From NCBI GenBank assembly GCA_030613065.1, contig JAUWMQ010000017.1, positions 1 to 32,513 on the forward strand: a stretch of DNA of 32,513 nucleotides. The letters are read 5' to 3'. The stretch comes from Candidatus Aegiribacteria sp. (GTDB lineage: Bacteria; Fermentibacterota; Fermentibacteria; Fermentibacterales; JCC-6). The position numbers and the translations under genes were made by a program. This document shows, piece by piece, positions 1 through 8,094 of this stretch. A model generated the notes under the pieces. The model was not told the DNA's origin. It searched no databases and saw nothing but the letters and a program-made list of their open reading frames with translations. Positions within the stretch are counted from its first letter, which is position 1. Each line of letters starts with the position of its first letter.

Positions 1-45
1 TACTACATACTTCATTCATGACAAGTGGGGCTTTTTCTTAGAGGG

Positions 46-1527
46 CTACTCCAGCTTCAGCAGCATCACTCCTGTGTTGGAATCATCAGAAGATAACCTT
101 ACTGAATAGATACCATCAGGAAGCACTGCACCTGATGCCGATCTCCCATTCCATTGATAGACTGCTTCGCTTCCGCTGAAAGCAGGTTCTATCTCTATGA
201 CCAGTCTTCCGGAAAGATCAAAGATTTGAAGATCACTCGGATTACTCGTGAATCCTGATGCCGAAACAGTTACTGATGATGAAAATGGATTGGGAGATAC
301 TTCAAGGAAAAGGTCAGACATTGAACCCGATTCATGTTCCTCAACGCCAAGGTTGATGGTGGTGTTTTGATAGCAGCGAATGTACGCTGGTATGTAAGGA
401 TAATGTTCACTTATGATCAGATCAAAATCTCCGTCAAGATCAAAATCCTCGGATATCATTCCGTATGTGCCATATTCTGTATTCAAAAAGAGAAGACTGT
501 CCGCATGATGTGAAAAACTACCATTACCATATCCGGGATAAACGATACTGCCAATGTATGCAGAAATAGCTACATCCAGATGACCATCCAGATTAAAATC
601 TTCTACTTCAACCCATTCCCCAAAACTTGTCAGTGAATCTGACCGGATATACTCGTCTCCATCCCAGAGGAAAACGACGTCATATCCTGCCATAAATCCT
701 CCACATGTAGCTACAAAATCAGGTATACCGTCCTCGTCGAAATCCCCGGAATCGAGAAAACAATATGATGGTCCGCAAGGAAAATCATACACTACTGTTA
801 CCAGTGGCTGAAATGTTCCGTCACCATTTCCGTAGAGAAATCGGATAGAGCCATCAAGACCAAGTACGCCAATATCGACATTGCCATCCAGGTTCATATC
901 GCCAAGGATCTGGACAGTATGGAGTATTCTTGCTATTATTTCATAGTTTTCTGTTTCCTGAAAAGTAAAATCACCATTACCAAGAAATACACTGATTGTA
1001 TCTCCTGTCAAACTAGTTCCCTGGGAAGCAGTTATAAAATCATAATCTCCATCATTATTCAGATCACCGGATGTTACCCAGACATTCATAACATGTAACG
1101 TGTCCAGTTCAGTGAAAGTACCATCCCCATTACCTTTGAATAAGTGAATTAAATCTTCTTCAAAGGGGGGCTCTGGTAGATTATGAACAGCATATCCCTC
1201 CCCTATTAGAAGGTCGTCATATCCATCATTGTCGAAATCATTCACTGTTATTGATCCCAGCGGGTAATCAAACAAATCCGTGGTCAGCATATCGAATGAA
1301 CAGTCACCATTGCCAAGTAATGTATAGAGGTAACTGCTTCCAGCAGTGAAGCAAATCACTGCTATATCTGGATAAGCATCGTCATTGAAGTAACCACCCT
1401 CCATGCATACTACTGCGGTCAACGATCCATCTCCAACGTTATATTCAGATGCCAGCTCGAATATGTAATCAGCCCGGGCTGAAGTAATCATGCAAACCAT
1501 GATATAGATCACGAAATACTTACACAT
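46..1527 (-). CDS. Secreted FG-GAP/VCBS-repeat protein with T9SS type A sorting domain
   Basis: 493 aa. An N-terminal signal peptide (hydrophobic residues about 4-19, ending SARA) sends it across the inner membrane. The body has about seven FG-GAP/VCBS-type repeats, each with a calcium-binding-like acidic loop of the form DxNxDGxxD (for example DFDNDGYDD, DLNNDGDYD, DMNLDGNVD, DFDEDGIPD, DFNLDGHLD, DFDLDGDFD), which normally builds a beta-propeller. The last ~85 residues form a T9SS/FlgD-like sorting domain: a SPNPFSSSVTV start, a DLSGRLV strand and a GIYSVRL strand close to the C-terminus. In Bacteroidota such domains direct export through the type IX system and surface attachment. The start ATG has an AGGGG Shine-Dalgarno-like stretch about 10 bases upstream. 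No enzymatic domain is seen, so a surface or adhesin-like role is inference. Confidence 0.88.
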   Translation of the reverse strand: MCKYFVIYIMVCMITSARADYIFELASEYNVGDGSLTAVVCMEGGYFNDDAYPDIAVICFTAGSSYLYTLLGNGDCSFDMLTTDLFDYPLGSITVNDFDNDGYDDLLIGEGYAVHNLPEPPFEEDLIHLFKGNGDGTFTELDTLHVMNVWVTSGDLNNDGDYDFITASQGTSLTGDTISVFLGNGDFTFQETENYEIIARILHTVQILGDMNLDGNVDIGVLGLDGSIRFLYGNGDGTFQPLVTVVYDFPCGPSYCFLDSGDFDEDGIPDFVATCGGFMAGYDVVFLWDGDEYIRSDSLTSFGEWVEVEDFNLDGHLDVAISAYIGSIVYPGYGNGSFSHHADSLLFLNTEYGTYGMISEDFDLDGDFDLIISEHYPYIPAYIRCYQNTTINLGVEEHESGSMSDLFLEVSPNPFSSSVTVSASGFTSNPSDLQIFDLSGRLVIEIEPAFSGSEAVYQWNGRSASGAVLPDGIYSVRLSSDDSNTGVMLLKLE

Positions 1528-1541
1528 CTCTGTTACTTCCC

Positions 1542-1784
1542 CTAATCATTCAGTATGATTACTTTCTTAACAATATTCCCGGTATCCAATCCATCAATAC
1601 AAACTGTATACATTCCTGTTGGGAACTCGCTCTCACCTGTCAGGAGAAAATTCGTTCTGCCAGCTTGAATATCTTCCTTATCATATCTGGTGACAAGCCT
1701 TCCATCAACAGAATAGATCCTGATCACCAGACTGGAAGTCAGTGGATGCGGCAGATTAAGAATAAGTTCGATTGCTGTATCCTA
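1542..1784 (-). pseudogene. Remnant of a T9SS C-terminal sorting domain
   Basis: The frame encodes a typical end of a type A sorting domain: TAIELILNLPHP, then VIRIYSVDGRLV, then PTGMYTVCIDG, ending VKKVIILND and a TAG at 1542-1544. An in-frame TAG lies at 1782-1784. The same frame stays open further upstream to about 1880 without a start codon or an identifiable passenger domain. A GTG at 1725-1727 could in principle start a 61-residue peptide, but it would begin inside the beta-sandwich. The simplest reading is a decayed second cargo gene whose 5' part is gone. Its stop lies 15 bases before the start of the intact cargo gene. Confidence 0.6.
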
Positions 1785-1972
1785 CGCCCTTTCACTGATT
1801 ATCTTCAGTGGAGTATTTATAATAATGATCCAGTTTCCATCTGATATACGCGTTTCTCTGGAGTATTGTCCTTCTCTCGATAGGGTACTGGAAATTCAGA
1901 AGGATGGATTTCTAAGCGGTTGACTCCAATCTCCAATCTTTGATATTCTGTTCTCAGAGAAGAGGAAATCAT

Positions 1973-2326
1973 ATGAATAGAATCATTCATGTTAAGATCA
2001 CGTCGGAAGAACCTCACAAAATAACGGATTTCTATCGAGAAGCGTTCGACTGGAAAGTAAGCAAGTTACCGGATCCGCCGGATGGCTGGAGGATGGACTC
2101 CGGTAAGGGTGTCGGAGTAAACAGCTCGGTATACCGCAGCGAGGATTCACCAATGGCCAGGCACCTTTCTATTGCAATATCAGTTTCATCCATCGAAGAA
2201 GTATCCGGCAGGATTAAAAGAGCAGGCGGAAGGGTAATGCATGGTACGATCCATGCCTTCGGCAACAAATACCTTTACTGCAAGGATCCTGACGGGAATG
2301 TTATCTGTCTGGTGGAATTCGCTTAG
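1973..2326 (+). CDS. VOC-superfamily (glyoxalase/bleomycin-resistance fold) protein
   Basis: 117 aa. The beginning (HVKITSEEPHKITDFYREAFDW) and end (YLYCKDPDGNVICLVEF) are the classic opening and closing beta-alpha-beta elements of a vicinal oxygen chelate module. The DPDGN signature with a following Glu gives one metal ligand, and the first His near the N-terminus could be another. Family members range from dioxygenases and glyoxalase I to antibiotic-sequestering proteins; the substrate cannot be told here. The ATG at 1973 is chosen because AGAGGAAA lies just upstream; an in-frame TTG at 1940 has no comparable site. It converges on the aminopeptidase gene with only 9 bases between stop codons. 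Confidence 0.85.
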   Translation: MNRIIHVKITSEEPHKITDFYREAFDWKVSKLPDPPDGWRMDSGKGVGVNSSVYRSEDSPMARHLSIAISVSSIEEVSGRIKRAGGRVMHGTIHAFGNKYLYCKDPDGNVICLVEFA

Positions 2327-2335
2327 GCGGAGCTT

Positions 2336-3625
2336 TCAGCCGCTGATATTCACGGAGCCCCTCATGTGTTCAGTCAATACCTTTATCATCGCTTGATGAT
2401 CCGATTTTCCAGCTGTTTCCCGCACCGAGTGCATGGAGAGCATCGGGTTACCCACATCAACGCTTCTGATGCCAGTCCTGGTGGATATTACAGGTCCTAT
2501 AGTGCTTCCGCAGGGCATATCGTTTCTGCTAACGAAATACTGGATATCAATACCTGATTTCTCAGCACAGGTTCTGAAGTAAGCGGATGATACATCACTG
2601 GAAGTGTATTTCTCCATGGAGTTTACCTTTATCACAGGACCTCCATTAAGAACCGGGCGGCATCCGGGATCGTGCTTTTCAGAGTAGTTGGGGTGAACAG
2701 CGTGCGCTCCGTCGGCGGAGACCTGAATACTTCCTGAAAGACATCTGAAGTACTCGTCCCTTCCCCCTGCGAGCCTTTCAATGACCGTATCAAGGAAAGC
2801 TGATCCAGCTCCGTTAAGAGTTCTTGATCCAACTTCTTCACTGTTGAAAAGGCATACCAGCCTGGTCTGTGGAGACTCTTCCGAAGCCAGCAGAGCTTCA
2901 ATCGCAGTATGACACATCGCGAGGTTATCAAGTCTTCCGGAGAATATGAAATCATCGTCAATGCCCCCCAGCGCCGCAGCTTGAGGATCCCATATTTCCA
3001 TGGACCATCCTGAAACGGAATCCCTCTCTACATCAGCTGACTTGCACGCAAGTGAAAGTACGTCATCGAATCCTGCACCATTCGAGGAGAAGAGCAGCGG
3101 AGTGTTAGTCTCGGGATTCACCTTGAAACCATCCTTGTTCATTTCCCTCTCGATATGTATTGCAGGGGATGCCATACGGAAGATCGGCTTTCTGATCATG
3201 AATAATCTTCTGGAAATAATATCATCATTGCGAATGGCAAGTGTTCCTGCAAGGGAAAGATCACGGTCGAACCAGGTTGCCAGCACGGGGGTGCCGTACA
3301 ATTCAACACCCAGAACGTTGATGTTACCTTTTTTTCTATCTGCTTCCGGCTTTATCCTGAATCCGGGAAAATCAGTGTGAGCTCCAATTATCCTGCACCC
3401 TGCAGTGCCGCAGGCTTCGGTGCCTGTAACACCTGCGATGATTGATGAAGATGAACGAACGGTGAAGAACTTTACATTTGCTCCGATGTTCCAGGAATCA
3501 GCCTCTTCCAGCTTTATGAAGCCGTTCTCATCTAATTTTGATGCTATCCGCGTTACAGCCAATGAGGATGTTGGCGAACTGTCAAGGAAGGAAAGAAGGT
3601 CCGGTATATAACTATCGGTTTTCAT
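2336..3625 (-). CDS. apeB: M18-family aminopeptidase (aspartyl aminopeptidase-like)
   Basis: 429 aa, the usual length for the family. M18 enzymes are cytoplasmic, dodecameric, two-metal aminopeptidases that remove acidic or other N-terminal residues from peptides. Metal and catalytic motifs are all visible: GAHTDFPG (His83, catalytic Asp85), SGRLDNLAM (bridging Asp233), FNSEEVGS (catalytic and ligand Glu263/Glu264), the conserved DMPCGSTIGP segment and a C-terminal SMHSVRE that supplies the last histidine ligand. It lies 18 bases downstream of the large activase gene on the same strand, so the two may be co-transcribed, although no functional link is evident. Confidence 0.93.
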   Translation of the reverse strand: MKTDSYIPDLLSFLDSSPTSSLAVTRIASKLDENGFIKLEEADSWNIGANVKFFTVRSSSSIIAGVTGTEACGTAGCRIIGAHTDFPGFRIKPEADRKKGNINVLGVELYGTPVLATWFDRDLSLAGTLAIRNDDIISRRLFMIRKPIFRMASPAIHIEREMNKDGFKVNPETNTPLLFSSNGAGFDDVLSLACKSADVERDSVSGWSMEIWDPQAAALGGIDDDFIFSGRLDNLAMCHTAIEALLASEESPQTRLVCLFNSEEVGSRTLNGAGSAFLDTVIERLAGGRDEYFRCLSGSIQVSADGAHAVHPNYSEKHDPGCRPVLNGGPVIKVNSMEKYTSSDVSSAYFRTCAEKSGIDIQYFVSRNDMPCGSTIGPVISTRTGIRSVDVGNPMLSMHSVRETAGKSDHQAMIKVLTEHMRGSVNISG

Positions 3626-3643
3626 TATTCCGCTCTTTCAGTG

Positions 3644-6600
3644 TTAATGCTCCATTTCAATGGCTTCTGCGGGACTCTCCGACATTTCAGTTGACCTGGC
3701 CCTGAAATTCTGCCGGACCTGGTACATGAACGCCTGAAGTCTTGCTTCGTTATCGGTTTCCTCCTGGCCATCAAAGGCAAGGTTCAACCATGGAAGGTTA
3801 CTGTGTTCCTTTCTTATTTTCTTACTTATAGCAGTCACGACGGTTCCAGGGAGACATGTGAAGGGAAAGATATTGATGGCTCCGTCTATCGCTGCTTTTT
3901 CATTAAAGGCAAGCGGAGCTCCAACACAGAGAATTGCTTCCCCACCGATGTTTTCCTTCATGTAAGGTTGTGCTGCATTCATTATCTCTTCGGGTTCTGC
4001 CCCGGGACGATCCGCGAGGAAGTCAGTAAATGGGGCTTCAAGTTTCATTCGAAGCTTTTTCATGATCTTCTTCCTTGAATATCCCTTGATAAGATCAAGC
4101 GGTCTTCTCCTGGCTTTCGATTTACTTATGAAGGAATAATTCACGTATTCGAACCATTCCATCAGCGGAGTATGAAGAACTTCCCCTCCAAGAGCTTCGA
4201 TACGCAGGTCCGTATAAGAGTTTGCGAATGGATCGTTTCTTACATAAATTTCTCCGAACATCAGTATCAGAGGTTTCGGAACATCCTTTCTTGGAATACT
4301 TATAAATTCACTGGCAGCCTCTTCAAGTACAGGAATAAGGGACCTTCCACTACCCATGGCTTCTGCGGTTGCAGTAAGATACTTCTCCATAACCGTATCA
4401 GCTGATCCGTTCTCAAGCTCGTATGGGCGAACTCTGTAAAGAGCGCTTTTCAGAACATCACCGGCTACGGCAGCCCTGAGCATATCCATCTGGAATCCCA
4501 CGGTAGAGAGCTCCTTGACGCTGGTATAAGAATCGCTTGAAGTTGCGGTAATTATGGGGACATCCTCGTAACCCATCCTGTCAAGAAGTATCCTGTGATA
4601 ACTGCAGTACTGGCCGAAACGGCACGGTCCTGAAGCTGTGCCGATGAAGAAGGCTGTTTCGGACGGTTCGTTTTCGCTGAGAACGGAGAGCATGTTTCCC
4701 GCGGTAATGATTGCGGGATAGCATTCTTTGCCGGTTGTTACGGACCGGCCCAGCGCGACGGAATCCCTGTTTGTGGGAGGTATTTTAACAGCTTTAACAC
4801 CATGCTTCCTGGCCGCTGCTACTGCTACCCAGGTTGCGTCACCCAGCCAGGGGATCCAAACTGTCCTGTTCCCGATCTCCATGTTCCTGTTTCCGAGCTG
4901 TTCCAGGAATGGAGAAGTACCATGCTCTCTTCTTCCTTTTATCGCATCCATGAAGGCTTCACATCTGGTGATTACACCTGCATCGGCAGCATGTTCATCT
5001 ATTTCAATGGTCAGCATTGGTTTATCACCCATTATTTCTGCTACCTCGTGCTGAATGAACGAATCAGGGCCGCAGCCGAAATTGGTAATGTAGACGCCGT
5101 TAAGCCTTCTATCCTCCCTGATTGCAAGCGCTGCTGCTATAATCCTCTGGCCGTACTGCCAGTACATATTCCTGTGTATCTCCGCAGCACGCTGCAGAGG
5201 AAGCTCCAGAAAATCAGTCGGAATCACAGATGCCCCCAGTTTCGCCAGCTTGTCAGGAAGCTCTACGTTCACAGCCGGGTCCGCTCCGTTGTATGGCCTG
5301 CTGATTATTACGAAAGCAGCCTGATCTTCTCTTATTTCCGCAAGCGCCCTTCTGCCCGCTTCCAGCAGGGCGTCTCTGAACCTCAGATGTCCTTTTCTCG
5401 CCTCCGTACAAGCTTTTCTGGCAATGGTAGCATCGATGTCCAGTTCGTCGGCCATTTTCAGGAGACCCTTCATCCATTCCCTTCCGGGAAGGGAGAAATC
5501 CAGTACGGGGCTTAAAGTGGTAATATTCTCTTCAGAGGAAAGACCAAGACCGGAGTCAATGATGTAGGGTGAAGCCTCAATGTAGGGACAGTTATAGGAT
5601 TCAGTGAAATCACCATTCGGAAATGATCTGAGTATGGAAGGAAGGAACAGGTAATCAATATCCTGTTCAAGCAGATTCATAACGTGTCCGTGGGCAAGCT
5701 TAACGGGGAAACATGTTTCTGCTGCGACACTTTCAACACCGGAATGTATGAGGGTGCTGGTAGAGATCCCCGAAATGAGAACATTATAACCGCACTTTTC
5801 AAAGAAAGTCCTGAAGAAGGGAAAGTACTCCCAGAACCATAATGCTCTTGGTATTCCGACAACCCGTTTCTTTCCTGAAATACTGCCGGTATAGCCTTCG
5901 AGAAGAAGCTTTTCACGTTCCTTGAACCAGTTGGTTCCAGTGTCAATCTGGCTGGAAGAAGTACTTTCCGTCTCGTACTTCTCGCATCTTCCTCCGTAAA
6001 AGAGGTTTTTTCCATCATGGAGAATAACGCGATGAATTTCACAGTGGTTGGGGCATCCTTTACATACGAAGGTTTCCTGACTGTATTTCTCATCGGCAAG
6101 CTGGAACCCCTTGAATTTGGATGGACCCGGCGGCTTCTCCTCCGCTGCAAGGAGGGCTGCGCCGATGGCTCCCGTTACGTGATGGTTTTCCGGGATAGTA
6201 ACTATCCTGTCCTTTAGAATTGCGTTGAAGGCGGCGGCTACACCGGTGTTGAAGGCTGTTCCGCCCTGGAAGAATATACGATTGCCTATTCTTTTCTCTC
6301 CTACGACTCTGTGCAGATAGTTCCTTACTATTGAATATGACAGTCCGGCTACAATATTCTCCACTGAAGCGCCATCCGCCTGCTGAGAAAAGACATCACT
6401 TTCCATGAAGACAGTGCAACGCTCACCAAGACCGCATGGGGTTGTGGCGCCAATAGCAAGAGGTCCGAATTCCCTTATATCCAGGCCAAGTTTTTCTGCC
6501 TGTTCTTCAAGAAAGGAGCCCGTTCCCGCAGCGCAGACCTTGTTCATTTCAAAGTCAACTACTCTCCCGTTCTCAAGAGATATGTACTTAGAATCCTGAC

Positions 6601-7837
6601 CGCCTATCTCGAATATCGTATCGACTTCGGGATCTATCTCCACTGCAGCCCTGGCCTGGGCGGTAATCTCATTTCTGACTATATCGGCGCCTGTAAAATC
6701 CCCTGTCATATACCGTCCGGAACCTGTTGTACCCACACCGAGAACTTTTCTTTCGCTGCCAAGTGTATGCGAAAGTCTTGAAAGTCCCTGTTTGACTGCT
6801 TCGAGAGGCCTTCCGGCAGTCATCAGGTATTCGGATGCAAGAATGTTGCCTGAAGTGTCCCCGATCGCGACAAGATTTGTGCTTATGGATCCGACATCGA
6901 TGCCTAAATAAACAGCTTCATCTGTATCAGCATAAATTTCCCGGGACTCGGGATGTGGAATCGAGAAATCTCTGAGCGGACTCAAGGTGTTTCCAGTACC
7001 GCTTCCTTTCTTGATATTGAGAAGCTTTCCGATGAAATCGCCATCGATTATGCTGAATTCACCTTCATCTGATGTAAGCGCTGCGCCTGCAGCTGTCAGG
7101 CATCTGAAATTCTCCGGTATTGTCAAGTCAGATAATTCACTGCCGAGAACCTCCCGGAAAGCATTGACCATTCCCAGATTTGCAGCAACACCGCCAACGA
7201 ATGCTACCGGAGGACGAAAATCTCTTCCCGAAGCAATTGAACTCTTGAAATTTCTTGCCACCGCAAAACAGAGACCGGCAACTATATGGGATACGGGTGT
7301 ACCAATCTGCTGGAGATGTATCATATCCGATTTTGCGAATACACTGCATCGGCCTGCTATCCTGGGCGGATGGCTGCATTGAAGGGCGAGTTCGCCGAGT
7401 TCTTCGATCTTAAGTCCCAGCCTTGAAGCCTGCTGATCAAGGAAAGAGCCAGTACCGGCTGCGCAGACCGAGTTCATTGAAAAATCGTCAAAGATCAACC
7501 CGTCCGGACTTCGCCTGAAAAGAAGCAGCTTTGAGTCCTGCCCGCCCATTTCGATAACCGATCTGACCTCGGGACAGTAAACCGGAATTGATCCTGCGAG
7601 AGCAACCACTTCATTGATAGTTCTGCAACCCGCAGCTGAGGAAGCACTCCGTGAAGCGCTGCCGGTAAAAGATGCCGGGCTTCCCTTCCAGCCTTCAAGA
7701 TCCGAAAGGATATCTACAAGGGAATCAACAGGTTTGCCATGGTGCCTTCTGTACAGAGCGGCGATAATGCTGTTTCCATCCATAAGCACTACCTTCGTGC
7801 TCACGGATCCCATATCTATTCCGATCCTTCTAATCAT
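3644..7837 (-). CDS. Giant acyl-CoA dehydratase activase: two BcrAD/BadFG ASKHA domains plus DUF2229/HgdB-like region
   Basis: 1397 aa. Residues ~3-260 and ~310-565 are two complete ATPase modules of the HgdC/BadFG type. Each has a phosphate-binding start (GIDMGSVSTK; GIDVGSISTN), a GGQDSK motif, and the two cysteines that in HgdC hold a [4Fe-4S] cluster across the dimer (Cys125/Cys164 and Cys435/Cys474). A cysteine-rich segment follows (Cys592, 595, 599, 618). Then comes a DUF2229 region (from ~658) and a C-terminal part resembling dehydratase subunits, with conserved Cys in TGKECYP and SGPCRFGQYC. HgdC-type activators use ATP to inject one electron into a 2-hydroxyacyl-CoA dehydratase or benzoyl-CoA reductase. 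Large fused forms are known in anaerobes but their substrate is generally unassigned. No partner dehydratase is in the window. The start ATG has GAAGGA 8 bases upstream. Confidence 0.9.
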   Translation of the reverse strand: MIRRIGIDMGSVSTKVVLMDGNSIIAALYRRHHGKPVDSLVDILSDLEGWKGSPASFTGSASRSASSAAGCRTINEVVALAGSIPVYCPEVRSVIEMGGQDSKLLLFRRSPDGLIFDDFSMNSVCAAGTGSFLDQQASRLGLKIEELGELALQCSHPPRIAGRCSVFAKSDMIHLQQIGTPVSHIVAGLCFAVARNFKSSIASGRDFRPPVAFVGGVAANLGMVNAFREVLGSELSDLTIPENFRCLTAAGAALTSDEGEFSIIDGDFIGKLLNIKKGSGTGNTLSPLRDFSIPHPESREIYADTDEAVYLGIDVGSISTNLVAIGDTSGNILASEYLMTAGRPLEAVKQGLSRLSHTLGSERKVLGVGTTGSGRYMTGDFTGADIVRNEITAQARAAVEIDPEVDTIFEIGGQDSKYISLENGRVVDFEMNKVCAAGTGSFLEEQAEKLGLDIREFGPLAIGATTPCGLGERCTVFMESDVFSQQADGASVENIVAGLSYSIVRNYLHRVVGEKRIGNRIFFQGGTAFNTGVAAAFNAILKDRIVTIPENHHVTGAIGAALLAAEEKPPGPSKFKGFQLADEKYSQETFVCKGCPNHCEIHRVILHDGKNLFYGGRCEKYETESTSSSQIDTGTNWFKEREKLLLEGYTGSISGKKRVVGIPRALWFWEYFPFFRTFFEKCGYNVLISGISTSTLIHSGVESVAAETCFPVKLAHGHVMNLLEQDIDYLFLPSILRSFPNGDFTESYNCPYIEASPYIIDSGLGLSSEENITTLSPVLDFSLPGREWMKGLLKMADELDIDATIARKACTEARKGHLRFRDALLEAGRRALAEIREDQAAFVIISRPYNGADPAVNVELPDKLAKLGASVIPTDFLELPLQRAAEIHRNMYWQYGQRIIAAALAIREDRRLNGVYITNFGCGPDSFIQHEVAEIMGDKPMLTIEIDEHAADAGVITRCEAFMDAIKGRREHGTSPFLEQLGNRNMEIGNRTVWIPWLGDATWVAVAAARKHGVKAVKIPPTNRDSVALGRSVTTGKECYPAIITAGNMLSVLSENEPSETAFFIGTASGPCRFGQYCSYHRILLDRMGYEDVPIITATSSDSYTSVKELSTVGFQMDMLRAAVAGDVLKSALYRVRPYELENGSADTVMEKYLTATAEAMGSGRSLIPVLEEAASEFISIPRKDVPKPLILMFGEIYVRNDPFANSYTDLRIEALGGEVLHTPLMEWFEYVNYSFISKSKARRRPLDLIKGYSRKKIMKKLRMKLEAPFTDFLADRPGAEPEEIMNAAQPYMKENIGGEAILCVGAPLAFNEKAAIDGAINIFPFTCLPGTVVTAISKKIRKEHSNLPWLNLAFDGQEETDNEARLQAFMYQVRQNFRARSTEMSESPAEAIEMEH

Positions 7838-8082
7838 AAAATCTTATCCTTCGTGATAAATCATGTCCAGCTGGATTATCTTGTATGGTTCCATCATTCT
7901 CTATTCAGCAGCTGTAGAATGTAAATAGCGAATGAAGCTAAAAAGAGCTTTATCATAATACATCCAGAAACTGAAACTCTGCCGGCAGCCGGAACTGAAA
8001 GATAAATTAATCCGTTATATTGTGTTAGATTTAAAATTGGCGCTACAGGAAAACTTACCGATATTTTTCTCCATAAATTCAC

Positions 8083-8088
8083 AGGAGG
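8083..8088 (+). promoter_or_regulatory. Perfect Shine-Dalgarno AGGAGG that fixes an unusual start at 8095
   Basis: AGGAGG is followed after exactly 6 bases by ATA at 8095-8097, in frame with a signal-peptide-like sequence and the phosphodiesterase. No ATG, GTG or TTG lies at a workable distance in that frame; the GTG at 8111 is in another frame and the first in-frame GTG is at 8227. Confidence 0.6.
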
Positions 8089-8094
8089 ATAATA

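Noticed and set aside
1817-2017. 66-residue - strand reading frame across the VOC gene start
   Set aside because: It overlaps the well-supported VOC coding start on the other strand, and the sorting-domain remnant continues through the region in a different frame.
4802-5515. 237-residue + strand frame inside the activase gene
   Set aside because: It lies opposite conserved activase/DUF2229 sequence and has no recognisable motif; it is a mirror of the real gene.
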